46,519 nt of DNA from Hungatella sp. GTDB taxonomy: Bacteria > Bacillota > Clostridia > Lachnospirales > Lachnospiraceae. A program made the position numbers and the translations under genes. Below, piece by piece: positions 30,910-38,517 of the stretch. The stretch covers positions 1 to 46,519 of the forward strand of contig JAAWHU010000021.1 of the NCBI GenBank assembly GCA_022796015.1, given 5' to 3'. Every line of letters starts with the position of its first letter. Position 1 is the first letter of the stretch. Under the pieces are notes generated by a model. The model was not told the origin of the DNA. It did not search any database and worked only from the letters and a program-made list of their open reading frames with translations.

Positions 30910-33900
30910 CTCCTAAATCTCCTTAATGCTGTAGTTTTTACACTTTCTATAACTTTATCAATAACATCCAACGAAAACTTACATTTACCGGAACACTCAT
31001 ACAGATAAAACATATCATCAATATCCTGTGCTATTTTATCCAAAATTCTATCACTATTAGCCCAATCTACACGACAGTGTCTTTCAACAATATTTGTTAT
31101 TTGAATAGCCATATCCGCCATCTGGTTTTGTTTATTCTGCTTGGCAGATAAAGGTTCGCCGCCGTAGCTTCCACCATCTTCAGCCACCATAGATACGGAA
31201 ACCGCCTTATCCCATTCTTCGTCTAAAACTTCACTGATAACCCCGTAAAAAGCTTGGGCATGAAGATTATTTTTTAATTTCTCCGGATATCTTACTATGG
31301 AAACTCCCGAGACATAGTCTTTCATAACAGAACGCGACTTGGCATAGTATTCTGCATCCGTAATAATCTTGTCCTTATACTGCTGCAGAACATCTTTAAT
31401 CTGTTTTGAGAAACTGCCATAATACAAAGGATCTTCTTCATATTTCTGGCTGATATGCTTGGCAAGCTTTGACTGAATCGCATCCGCCTTTGCACGCAGG
31501 GAACCCAGTTCCTTTAATTCTATCTCCAGCGCAGGTTGGTTCATAATATCAACCGGATCCGTAATCTGTTTTAATCCTAATACAGACATATGGGTATCCA
31601 GTAAGTTTTGCATTAATGGTTCATACTCTTTGTAATCAATCCCATCACCATATCGGATTTTTACAGAACGTCTTACTTTTGAATAGTAGGAAAACGCATT
31701 CTCATACCCTTTTCTTTCGTCTTTCGGAATGTTTTCGTATGCATTCTCAGAATTCAGGACAATCCACAAATCTTTGCCAAATTTGCATAAAAGTCCATAG
31801 AATTCCTTTCGCTTATTTTCATCAGCAAGAAACACTTCCACTTCTTCCGTATCATTTTTGTTACAGATCGATACAAATAAATCATCCAGCCTGCTATATG
31901 ATTGGCGTATATTTCCCACAACACTAACAATATCAACAAGCCCACCTTTTAAATCCCCTGCTTCAAAATTCTCAAGTCCTCCTCCACTGTACATATTCAT
32001 TGCTTCATCCAGTTTTTGAATCAATCCCCGATAATCCACAATATACCCATAGTCTTTTCCTTCATAGATGCGATTCGTTCTGGCAATAGCCTGTAAAAGC
32101 CCATGCTCCTTCAACTCCTTATCAATGTATAATACTTGACACCGCGGCGCGTCAAAGCCAGTCAGCAATTTACTGCATACAATTAAAATATCTATCTCTC
32201 CATCCACAAACCGGTTTTTCACAGAATCCTCATAAGAATCTGCATCTCCATATCTTTTCATCATTTTGTTCCAGTATGCGGTCACCTGACTATCCATTCC
32301 GTCATCTATATTGTCTACCCCCTCTCTTATATCAGGTGCAGAAATACATACTTCACAAGATAAGTCCCCCAGCATCTCAAAACATTCTAAATAAGCCACT
32401 GCATCTCTTTTACGATTTGTGGCCAATATTGCTTTAAATCCAGTGCTTTTATAACTATTTACAAAATGATTATTAATATCCAGAGCAATCCTCCCAATTC
32501 GGCCTTTGGAAGACGCAAGGTACTTGATACTGCTCCACTTCTTCTTTAGATCATCCTTTTGGTTCTGTGTAAGTCTTTTTGTCGTCTGCTCAAACCACAG
32601 ATCAATATTTTCTTCATCCACAGACTGTTCCACGAATCTTCCCTCATAGATTAGGGGCACAATGGCTTTGTCATCTACGCCATCTTTAATGGTATACTTG
32701 TGAATCAGCTTTCCAAACTTGTCCAGAGTATTTTTCTCCTTTTTCATCAAAGGGGTCCCTGTAAACCCAATATAGCAGGCATTTGGAAATACCACTCTCA
32801 TTTTTGTAGATAACTGACCATAGTTGGAACGATGACTTTCGTCAACAAGCACAAATAGATCATGGCTCGTATTTTTTAATCCGCTGTTCTCCACAGCATT
32901 AAATTTATTGATGATTGTCGTAATTACATCTGCTTTTCCCTCATTTAAAATATCTATTAATTTCTTTCCGCTTGTGGCTCTTACCGGTTTGCATCTGGTA
33001 TGAGTAAATGTTTTAGCGATCTGTTTGTCCAACTCCTTACGGTCTGTGACAATCACTACCTTAGGATTACACCCTGCCATTTCCAAAAGGATATATTTTG
33101 CCAGCACCACCATGGTCAGAGACTTGCCAGAGCCCTGTGTATGCCACACAACACCGCTCTGCCTGTTGCCGTTCTCATTATCACAATTTATAGTTTTTAT
33201 AATCTCCTTCACTCCAAAATACTGTTGATAACGGCAAATTTTCTTTACATTCCCATCATACAATATAAAATACTTGCAAAGTTCTTTAAGTCTATTCTTA
33301 GAAAATAAAGACAGAATATTTTCATCTTGTACCGTAGCCATTCTGTCAGTTAAAAAAGATTTCTTTGCATCTTCAACGAAAGAACCGCCTTCTTCCTTCC
33401 ATACACTCCAATACTTTTTCTCAGTGCCAGCCGTTGCATACTTGACAGAATTTTTATTGGTGGACATTAACACCTGTGCATATTTAAACAGCTGAGGAAT
33501 ATAATTTTCTTGTTGATTACGGATCATCTGATCTATCCCCTGTTCAACAGGAACCTGCGGAGCCTTACATTCTATAACCACAAAAGGAATGCCATTTACA
33601 AAGAGAACAATGTCCGGTCTTGCATTATGTCCTCCATCATGGCTGTCAACAGAATACTCTTCCGTCACATGAAATGTATTATTGTCAAAATTATTCCAGT
33701 CAATATATTTAAGATCAAAGCTTAAGACTTTTCCCTCTCCCACTGTTTCCTGATAACTCTTTCCAAGCATGATGGAATCATATATTTTCTCACTGGTCTT
33801 AACCAGTCCATCTGTCAATGGCTCATCTAATTCCTCAATGGCTCTTTCGATGTTGGCAGCTGAAAATTCCTGCTCTATGCCTCCAAATTCAAAACGGTTT

Positions 33901-34067
33901 AACCTGCGAAGCTGACTGCGTAAAATCCCTTTCAATAATACTTGATATCGACTTCCCCGCTGTAGATTACATTCTTTTGGGGTGAGATAAGTATATCCCA
34001 TTCGTTGCAGTAATTCCAGGGCAGGCTTTTTGCTTATATTATTTTCTAAGTATAAATCACTGTCCAT
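30906..34067 (-). CDS. hsdR: Type I restriction enzyme, R (motor/nuclease) subunit
   Basis: A 1053-residue HsdR. The N-terminal PD-(D/E)xK nuclease reads RPDIVLFVNGIPFVVIECKAP, then the SF2 translocase: Walker A TQGSGKSLT, DEAD-variant LVDESHRSNYG, motif III GFTGTPLM, motif V LLTGFDAP, motif VI QAIARTNR. The C-terminal third is the helical region that docks on the methylase. It cuts unmodified DNA after ATP-driven translocation. The ATG at 34067 is preferred (GGGGGAAAG 7 nt upstream, and the family start DSDLYLENN follows); a frame start at 34094 overlaps the hsdS end. All catalytic motifs look intact. Confidence 0.93.
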   Translation of the reverse strand: MDSDLYLENNISKKPALELLQRMGYTYLTPKECNLQRGSRYQVLLKGILRSQLRRLNRFEFGGIEQEFSAANIERAIEELDEPLTDGLVKTSEKIYDSIMLGKSYQETVGEGKVLSFDLKYIDWNNFDNNTFHVTEEYSVDSHDGGHNARPDIVLFVNGIPFVVIECKAPQVPVEQGIDQMIRNQQENYIPQLFKYAQVLMSTNKNSVKYATAGTEKKYWSVWKEEGGSFVEDAKKSFLTDRMATVQDENILSLFSKNRLKELCKYFILYDGNVKKICRYQQYFGVKEIIKTINCDNENGNRQSGVVWHTQGSGKSLTMVVLAKYILLEMAGCNPKVVIVTDRKELDKQIAKTFTHTRCKPVRATSGKKLIDILNEGKADVITTIINKFNAVENSGLKNTSHDLFVLVDESHRSNYGQLSTKMRVVFPNACYIGFTGTPLMKKEKNTLDKFGKLIHKYTIKDGVDDKAIVPLIYEGRFVEQSVDEENIDLWFEQTTKRLTQNQKDDLKKKWSSIKYLASSKGRIGRIALDINNHFVNSYKSTGFKAILATNRKRDAVAYLECFEMLGDLSCEVCISAPDIREGVDNIDDGMDSQVTAYWNKMMKRYGDADSYEDSVKNRFVDGEIDILIVCSKLLTGFDAPRCQVLYIDKELKEHGLLQAIARTNRIYEGKDYGYIVDYRGLIQKLDEAMNMYSGGGLENFEAGDLKGGLVDIVSVVGNIRQSYSRLDDLFVSICNKNDTEEVEVFLADENKRKEFYGLLCKFGKDLWIVLNSENAYENIPKDERKGYENAFSYYSKVRRSVKIRYGDGIDYKEYEPLMQNLLDTHMSVLGLKQITDPVDIMNQPALEIELKELGSLRAKADAIQSKLAKHISQKYEEDPLYYGSFSKQIKDVLQQYKDKIITDAEYYAKSRSVMKDYVSGVSIVRYPEKLKNNLHAQAFYGVISEVLDEEWDKAVSVSMVAEDGGSYGGEPLSAKQNKQNQMADMAIQITNIVERHCRVDWANSDRILDKIAQDIDDMFYLYECSGKCKFSLDVIDKVIESVKTTALRRFRS

Positions 34068-34083
34068 ATCTTTCCCCCTGCTT

Positions 34084-35337
34084 CTATGTGTCATTTACTC
34101 GAACAATGCCTGAAAAGAGAAGCTGCATCATGGCTTTTTTTTCTTGGTTTATTAATGCAAGTTTTTTTTCTAGTAAATCAATTTCTTTGTCTGCTGTTAC
34201 CAAAACCTCTGCTATTGCCTTTTGTTCATTCAAATCTTCGGGATATAACAATGAAATCCTTTTAAAATTGTTATATTTTAAATTTCTTGTATCATCGACC
34301 AATCCTTGGGAAAAGCGATAAAATTTAAAAATGCTTGAAGGTAATTTAAAAAGATATGAGAAAAATTTGGCATCTATATTGCTATGTGGTGCTAATATAG
34401 TATATGCTGGACTGACTATTCCTTCATATTCTGATAATGCGGAAACCCCCTGCCACATTCGCATTGTGTTATATCCTATATCGCCTGCATATATTTTTTT
34501 ATACTTAGATTTATCATCACTAGAATTATCCTTTGATTCTAACTCTGTTCGAGGTAGTATACCACTAGATGTTATAGATAGTAACTCACAATTTTCACAG
34601 TTGGTTTCAACTCTTTCATCAAAAAGCTTTTCCATTTTTTCTGTCTTCCATATTCCAGAAAATCCAGGCAACCTTTTCTTTTCAACAAGCAAACTATACA
34701 CTAACCATTTTTTTTGCTTTTTCTTTTCTTGAATGAGATCTTCTATCTTACTGATTGCGTTATCATACTCTTCCAAAATATCAACTATCTTTTGTTGTTC
34801 CCTAAGTGGTGGTATAGTAAACATAATACCTTTAATAATATTTGCATTTAAATTTTCCTGACTCCCTATATTACTTACCCTTCTAATTCTATCATAAAGA
34901 CTTCTTAATTGCTGATATACAAAAATATTATTTTCTTTTTTAACTATTATTGCGGCACAAGCCTGATTTATAGATGCTTCAATACCAAGAACTGCAACTT
35001 TCCCACGTGTTTTTCCTTGTCCATACATTGCCATTAATATGATGCCTTTTTCATACAACTTTAAATTGCATTTATTCAAAGCCTCTTCTGTTATGTATTC
35101 CTTAGTTGATTGTATTTCATTATAATTTATTTCGCTTGTTGTAACCCATGGTATCCTCCCTCCCCAATAAGATTTATTATTTCTGCTTGGTGTACTTCCT
35201 GATGAAATTTCTGCTATGTCCTTTAACTGTACACAATTCCAATCCTTAGGAATTATACCTATCTTCGTCCTTTTATAACCTTCCGGAATTTCTCCCCAAT
35301 TTATTTTTTCAATACGCTCTTTTACATCTTTATCCAT
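34084..35337 (-). CDS. hsdS: Type I restriction enzyme, S (specificity) subunit, full length
   Basis: A 417-residue HsdS with two target-recognition domains: TRD1 opens IPKDWNCVQLKDIAEISSGS and ends IPPLREQQKIVDILEEYDNAIS; TRD2 opens LPGFSGIWKTEKMEKLFDER and ends LNEQKAIAEVLVTADKEIDLL. Each is followed by a coiled-coil conserved region (EDLIQEKKKQKKWLVYS and EKKLALINQEKKAMMQLL). It sets the bipartite DNA target of the complex. Start ATG at 35337 overlaps the dinD stop by 8 nt, and follows GGGGAG. A longer in-frame start at 35376 lies inside dinD. The TRDs are more AT-rich than hsdM, as is common for exchanged specificity modules. Confidence 0.9.
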   Translation of the reverse strand: MDKDVKERIEKINWGEIPEGYKRTKIGIIPKDWNCVQLKDIAEISSGSTPSRNNKSYWGGRIPWVTTSEINYNEIQSTKEYITEEALNKCNLKLYEKGIILMAMYGQGKTRGKVAVLGIEASINQACAAIIVKKENNIFVYQQLRSLYDRIRRVSNIGSQENLNANIIKGIMFTIPPLREQQKIVDILEEYDNAISKIEDLIQEKKKQKKWLVYSLLVEKKRLPGFSGIWKTEKMEKLFDERVETNCENCELLSITSSGILPRTELESKDNSSDDKSKYKKIYAGDIGYNTMRMWQGVSALSEYEGIVSPAYTILAPHSNIDAKFFSYLFKLPSSIFKFYRFSQGLVDDTRNLKYNNFKRISLLYPEDLNEQKAIAEVLVTADKEIDLLEKKLALINQEKKAMMQLLFSGIVRVNDT

Positions 35338-36190
35338 ACCTCTTATTCTCCCCAAAACTCCCCGACTTCTCAACAATCCGCTTGTCCTGAGTTTTATTTC
35401 TTCTCTCTAATTTCTTAATATCTTCAGCCGCCGGCAATTCTTCAGGCTTTATCCCTCTCTCTCCAAGCATCTGACGAATCCCTGTATTATTCTGGACATG
35501 CTCTGCTGTTATAAAATGCTCCCCCCATAGATCTTTCTCTTCAACATTATAATTCGTCATCTCTGTTGCCAGATTCTTAGCAGCAATCGTTAGTGTAGGC
35601 AAAAAGTCTGCCAAAGGCCTGCTGTCCTTCACCCCTAATCTCACCTTCATATCCTTTGTAGAATAGCCTCCAAATAATGCCTGATCTCCCCTGGATCTTA
35701 TTCGTGCAAATCCGCTGTCGTCAACTCCACGTTCATATATATTTTGTGACAATCTTTTTTCTGACTCTTTTAGCCGTTCCCTTGCCTGCGTCCTTTCAAT
35801 GTACGCCATTCTTTCTTCAATCAATTCTTGTTTCCTGGTCTGCACTGCAAAATAGCTTTGGGCAAAAGCAATCTCTTCTTTAGTTACATCTCCATTCATG
35901 GCAATAAGATAGCATGCATATCTGGTAAGCATATAATCCTTAACTGCTCTCCTTGATCCGCTTCCTATCTGGACCATTTTCGTGACTTCACGAAAATGGT
36001 CCAGCCGTTCAATTTTCAGAGCATCACAAGAATCCATCGCACGCTTAACTGCTTTTTCAAAGTTTTCCCATCGTTTATATCCAAGAAGTCCCATCAAATC
36101 TCTCGCATACCAAAATTCAATGTTTTCTTCTGTCATACTCATTGCACCGTCAAATGCCTCCATAATAACACGAATTTGCTTTTTATCCAT
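35330..36190 (-). CDS. dinD: DinD-like protein (DNA-damage-inducible protein D family)
   Basis: A 286-residue DinD family protein. Characteristic parts are EENIEFWYARDLMGLLGYKR, W-E-N-F, HFREVTKMVQIGSGSRRAV, DYMLTRYACYLIAMNGDV, ARIRSRGDQALFGGYST and NTGIRQMLGERGIKPEELPA. E. coli DinD inhibits RecA filament formation; here, placed inside the type I operon between hsdM and hsdS, it may limit recombination or SOS at cleaved DNA. That role is inference. A perfect 32-bp palindrome lies within the gene at 35971-36002. Gaps to neighbours are short (35 nt from hsdM; overlap with hsdS). Confidence 0.87.
   Translation of the reverse strand: MDKKQIRVIMEAFDGAMSMTEENIEFWYARDLMGLLGYKRWENFEKAVKRAMDSCDALKIERLDHFREVTKMVQIGSGSRRAVKDYMLTRYACYLIAMNGDVTKEEIAFAQSYFAVQTRKQELIEERMAYIERTQARERLKESEKRLSQNIYERGVDDSGFARIRSRGDQALFGGYSTKDMKVRLGVKDSRPLADFLPTLTIAAKNLATEMTNYNVEEKDLWGEHFITAEHVQNNTGIRQMLGERGIKPEELPAAEDIKKLERRNKTQDKRIVEKSGSFGENKRYG
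35971..36002. repeat. Perfect 32-bp palindrome within dinD
   Basis: Arms GGACCATTTTCGTGA (35971-35985) and their exact reverse complement (35988-36002) are separated by only CT. On the coding strand the region encodes DHFREVTKMVQ-type residues. It could form a very stable RNA hairpin or DNA cruciform. Confidence 0.9.
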
Positions 36191-36225
36191 AAATATTCCG
36201 CATCCCTTTCTTAACTAATAGTATA

Positions 36226-37755
36226 TTACAATCCCAACTCCCTCAAATAAACCTCCATCTGAGCCTGAACCTCCCTAAGTTCCTCTTCAATACTGGCAAT
36301 ATTCGCTCTCACCTCATCAATATCAATCAGCTCCTCCTCCTCAAATGTATCAACATATCTGGGTATATTCAGATTGTATTCATTTTCCTTTATCTCTTCC
36401 CTGGATGCCCTATAGGCATACTTGTTAACTGTCTCGTACTTTTTATACGTCTGGACAATCTTATGAATATCTTTATCCCTTAATATATTTTGGTTTTTCC
36501 CTTTTTCAAAATTACCTTCGCCGCTGGCATCAATAAACAAAACATCCTTATGCCCCCGGTTCTTCTTAAATATCATGATACATGCCGGTATGGATGTTCC
36601 GTAAAAAAGGTTCATCGGCAGCCCGATCACTGCATCTAATAAATTAAGTTCGATAATCTGCTCCCGGATCCTTCCCTCTGACGCCCCTCTGAACAATACA
36701 CCATGAGGCAGTACAACCGCCATGCGCCCACGCTCTCCATCCAGACTGTGAAGCATATGTAAAACAAATGCATAATCCCCCTTACTTGAAGGCGGCACCC
36801 CCCAGTCAAACCTATGATAAATATCCAAATCTGCCGACATCTTTGGCTTCTTATTATCACTCACTGTTTCCGGCAAAAAGCCACTGTCCCATTTATCAAG
36901 AGAAAACGGTGGATTCGCTACAACACACTGAAACTTCATCAGTTTATCATTCTCTATACTCTGAGGATTTGATAGTGTATCCCCCTGCCAAATTTTTGCA
37001 TCATCAATTCCATGAAGAAACATATTCATACTGCACAACGCCCATGTCTGCATATTCTTCTCCTGACCATAAATGGCCACTTTATCTGTTCCCGCCTGAG
37101 CATAGGCCTTTAATAGCAAACCGCCGCTGCCGCATGTAGGATCATATATTCGATCATTCTCCCTTGGTTCTACTAAGGCAGCGACCAGCTTTGATACCTG
37201 GCTGGGTGTAAAAAACTCTCCTCCCTTCTTTCCCGCATCTGATGCGAAATTCGCAATCATATATTCATAGGCATCCCCAATAATATCATTACTTTCCAAG
37301 TTGGAAGGCCGTAAATCTAAGTCATGGAAATCCTCCAATAAATTCTTCAGCGTTGCATTCTTCTCCCTTTTCTCCCCGAAATCGACCTGAGAATTAAAAT
37401 CTATTGCCCGGAACACATTTCTCAATCTGCCGCTGTTATGCTCCTCAATATTATTTAGTGCCATATTAATCTTCTGTCCGATCTCCAAATCATTCCGATT
37501 GATATAAAGATACCCAAAGGTTGCCTCTTCATTCAATACAAAAGGTTCCCTGCTCATGGCCCTGGCAACTCTCCGCTCATCACCAGCATATTGTTTTCTA
37601 TATTTTTCCTTTGTCTCTTCACAAACATCACTAAGATATTTTACAAACAGCATAGACAAGATATAATCTTTATATCTTGAACTGTCAATCTTCCCTCTAA
37701 AACTGTCACAGGCTCTCCACAATACCTTTTCAATATCACTTTTTGTTGTCCTCAT
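36226..37755 (-). CDS. hsdM: Type I restriction enzyme, M (methylase) subunit
   Basis: A 509-residue N6-adenine methylase. SAM-binding motif I reads IYDPTCGSGGLLLKA, preceded by GEFFTPSQVSKLVAALV, and the catalytic motif IV is NPPF in CVVANPPFSLDKWD. The start MRTTKSDIEKVLWRACDSFR is the family's usual opening. With HsdS it methylates the target adenines; with HsdR it forms the restriction complex. It overlaps the half-size S gene by 20 nt. The C-terminal helix region (RANIASIEEELREVQAQME) contacts S. Complete and intact. Confidence 0.93.
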   Translation of the reverse strand: MRTTKSDIEKVLWRACDSFRGKIDSSRYKDYILSMLFVKYLSDVCEETKEKYRKQYAGDERRVARAMSREPFVLNEEATFGYLYINRNDLEIGQKINMALNNIEEHNSGRLRNVFRAIDFNSQVDFGEKREKNATLKNLLEDFHDLDLRPSNLESNDIIGDAYEYMIANFASDAGKKGGEFFTPSQVSKLVAALVEPRENDRIYDPTCGSGGLLLKAYAQAGTDKVAIYGQEKNMQTWALCSMNMFLHGIDDAKIWQGDTLSNPQSIENDKLMKFQCVVANPPFSLDKWDSGFLPETVSDNKKPKMSADLDIYHRFDWGVPPSSKGDYAFVLHMLHSLDGERGRMAVVLPHGVLFRGASEGRIREQIIELNLLDAVIGLPMNLFYGTSIPACIMIFKKNRGHKDVLFIDASGEGNFEKGKNQNILRDKDIHKIVQTYKKYETVNKYAYRASREEIKENEYNLNIPRYVDTFEEEELIDIDEVRANIASIEEELREVQAQMEVYLRELGL

Positions 37756-38341
37756 TCCTTTGCCTCATTTCTTTCTGTATTCTGTCAATAGCTTCCCTAT
37801 AATACAACTCTTTTTGTTCTTTCAATCTTTCCAGCAAACGCAGTTCTCTTTGAGCCAGCTTATACAATTCCCCTATCTTTTCCTGCTCCGCTAATGTTAT
37901 ACATTCAACATAAAGAGACGCATATGACATAGGTTTTACAGTTCCCATGGTCGTGCTATTTATATTTTGCCAGATATCTTGTCGGACTTTCTCTGTATTC
38001 AACAGCCAATATAGATATTCAGGCAATATTTTTCCCGACTTAACACGTATTACTATAAAATGAGACGGCACTACAATTCCCTTATGTATTCTATCAATTA
38101 ATACGGCCGTAAATGGTGTGGTAAGCCTGACTACAAGATCTCCTTCCTGTGTTAAATATTTCTCTTTAATGCTGCCATTTGCCACAAACTCTTCCAAAAG
38201 ATTATCTTCTATATATCCCTTCTCATTAATAGCCTTTAAATTAAGAATTCGATATCTAATACACACCTTATCCAATGGACTTGCCTGTCTTCTGGCAGCA
38301 ACAATTCCGGTATTTATTACTGCCAACTCGCCCAGCCGCAC
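37736..38341 (-). CDS. Half-size specificity-like (HsdS) protein, single TRD
   Basis: A 201-residue protein that looks like one half of an HsdS: the opening MRLGELAVINTGIVAARRQA and central IVVPSHFIVIRVKSGKILPEYLYWLLNTEKVR are TRD features, and it ends in a coiled coil (LYKLAQRELRLLERLKEQKE then LYYREAIDRIQKE). The second TRD is absent and the gene is complete, with a GTG start at 38341 and GGAGG 8 nt upstream. It is the first gene of the restriction operon and precedes hsdM. Half-S proteins can dimerise to form a working, symmetric specificity unit, so it might give the methylase a second target; it might also be a regulator or degraded duplicate. Confidence 0.8.
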   Translation of the reverse strand: MRLGELAVINTGIVAARRQASPLDKVCIRYRILNLKAINEKGYIEDNLLEEFVANGSIKEKYLTQEGDLVVRLTTPFTAVLIDRIHKGIVVPSHFIVIRVKSGKILPEYLYWLLNTEKVRQDIWQNINSTTMGTVKPMSYASLYVECITLAEQEKIGELYKLAQRELRLLERLKEQKELYYREAIDRIQKEMRQRNEDNKK

Positions 38342-38381
38342 CGTTTGTTCCTCCTTCTATCTCCTCATAGTGTTCAAAATA

Positions 38382-38410
38382 ATCATATCAAAATATTTTT
38401 TGTTGGTCAA
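38382..38410 (-). promoter_or_regulatory. Promoter of the restriction-modification operon
   Basis: On the minus strand TTGACC (38405-38410), 17-bp spacer, TATGAT (38382-38387), some 40 bp before the GTG start. The stretch is very A/T-rich. Confidence 0.8.
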
Positions 38411-38446
38411 TATTTTTTGTTATGTATTTTCTGAACTTTCCTCATA

Positions 38447-38487
38447 AAAAGAAAAGAGGAATGCCATTTCCACCACTGGCATTCCTC
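38447..38487 (-). terminator. Terminator of the kinase-nitrilase-NUDIX operon
   Basis: Arms of 11 nt (38456-38466 and 38477-38487, GAGGAATGCCA and its complement) with a 10-nt loop. On the minus strand they are followed by TTTTCTTTTT. It insulates the restriction operon from the genes before it. Confidence 0.88.
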
Positions 38488-38517
38488 CTCCATCAATATT
38501 TTTTTACTTTCTCCTCC

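Noticed and set aside
36046-36056. CGCTTAACTG-like string within dinD as another copy of the inverted repeat
   Set aside because: Short match inside coding sequence, without the second arm.
35330-38341. Shufflon-like inversion of hsdS TRDs
   Set aside because: No inverted copies shared by the half-S and full S genes and no recombinase; both lie in the same direction.
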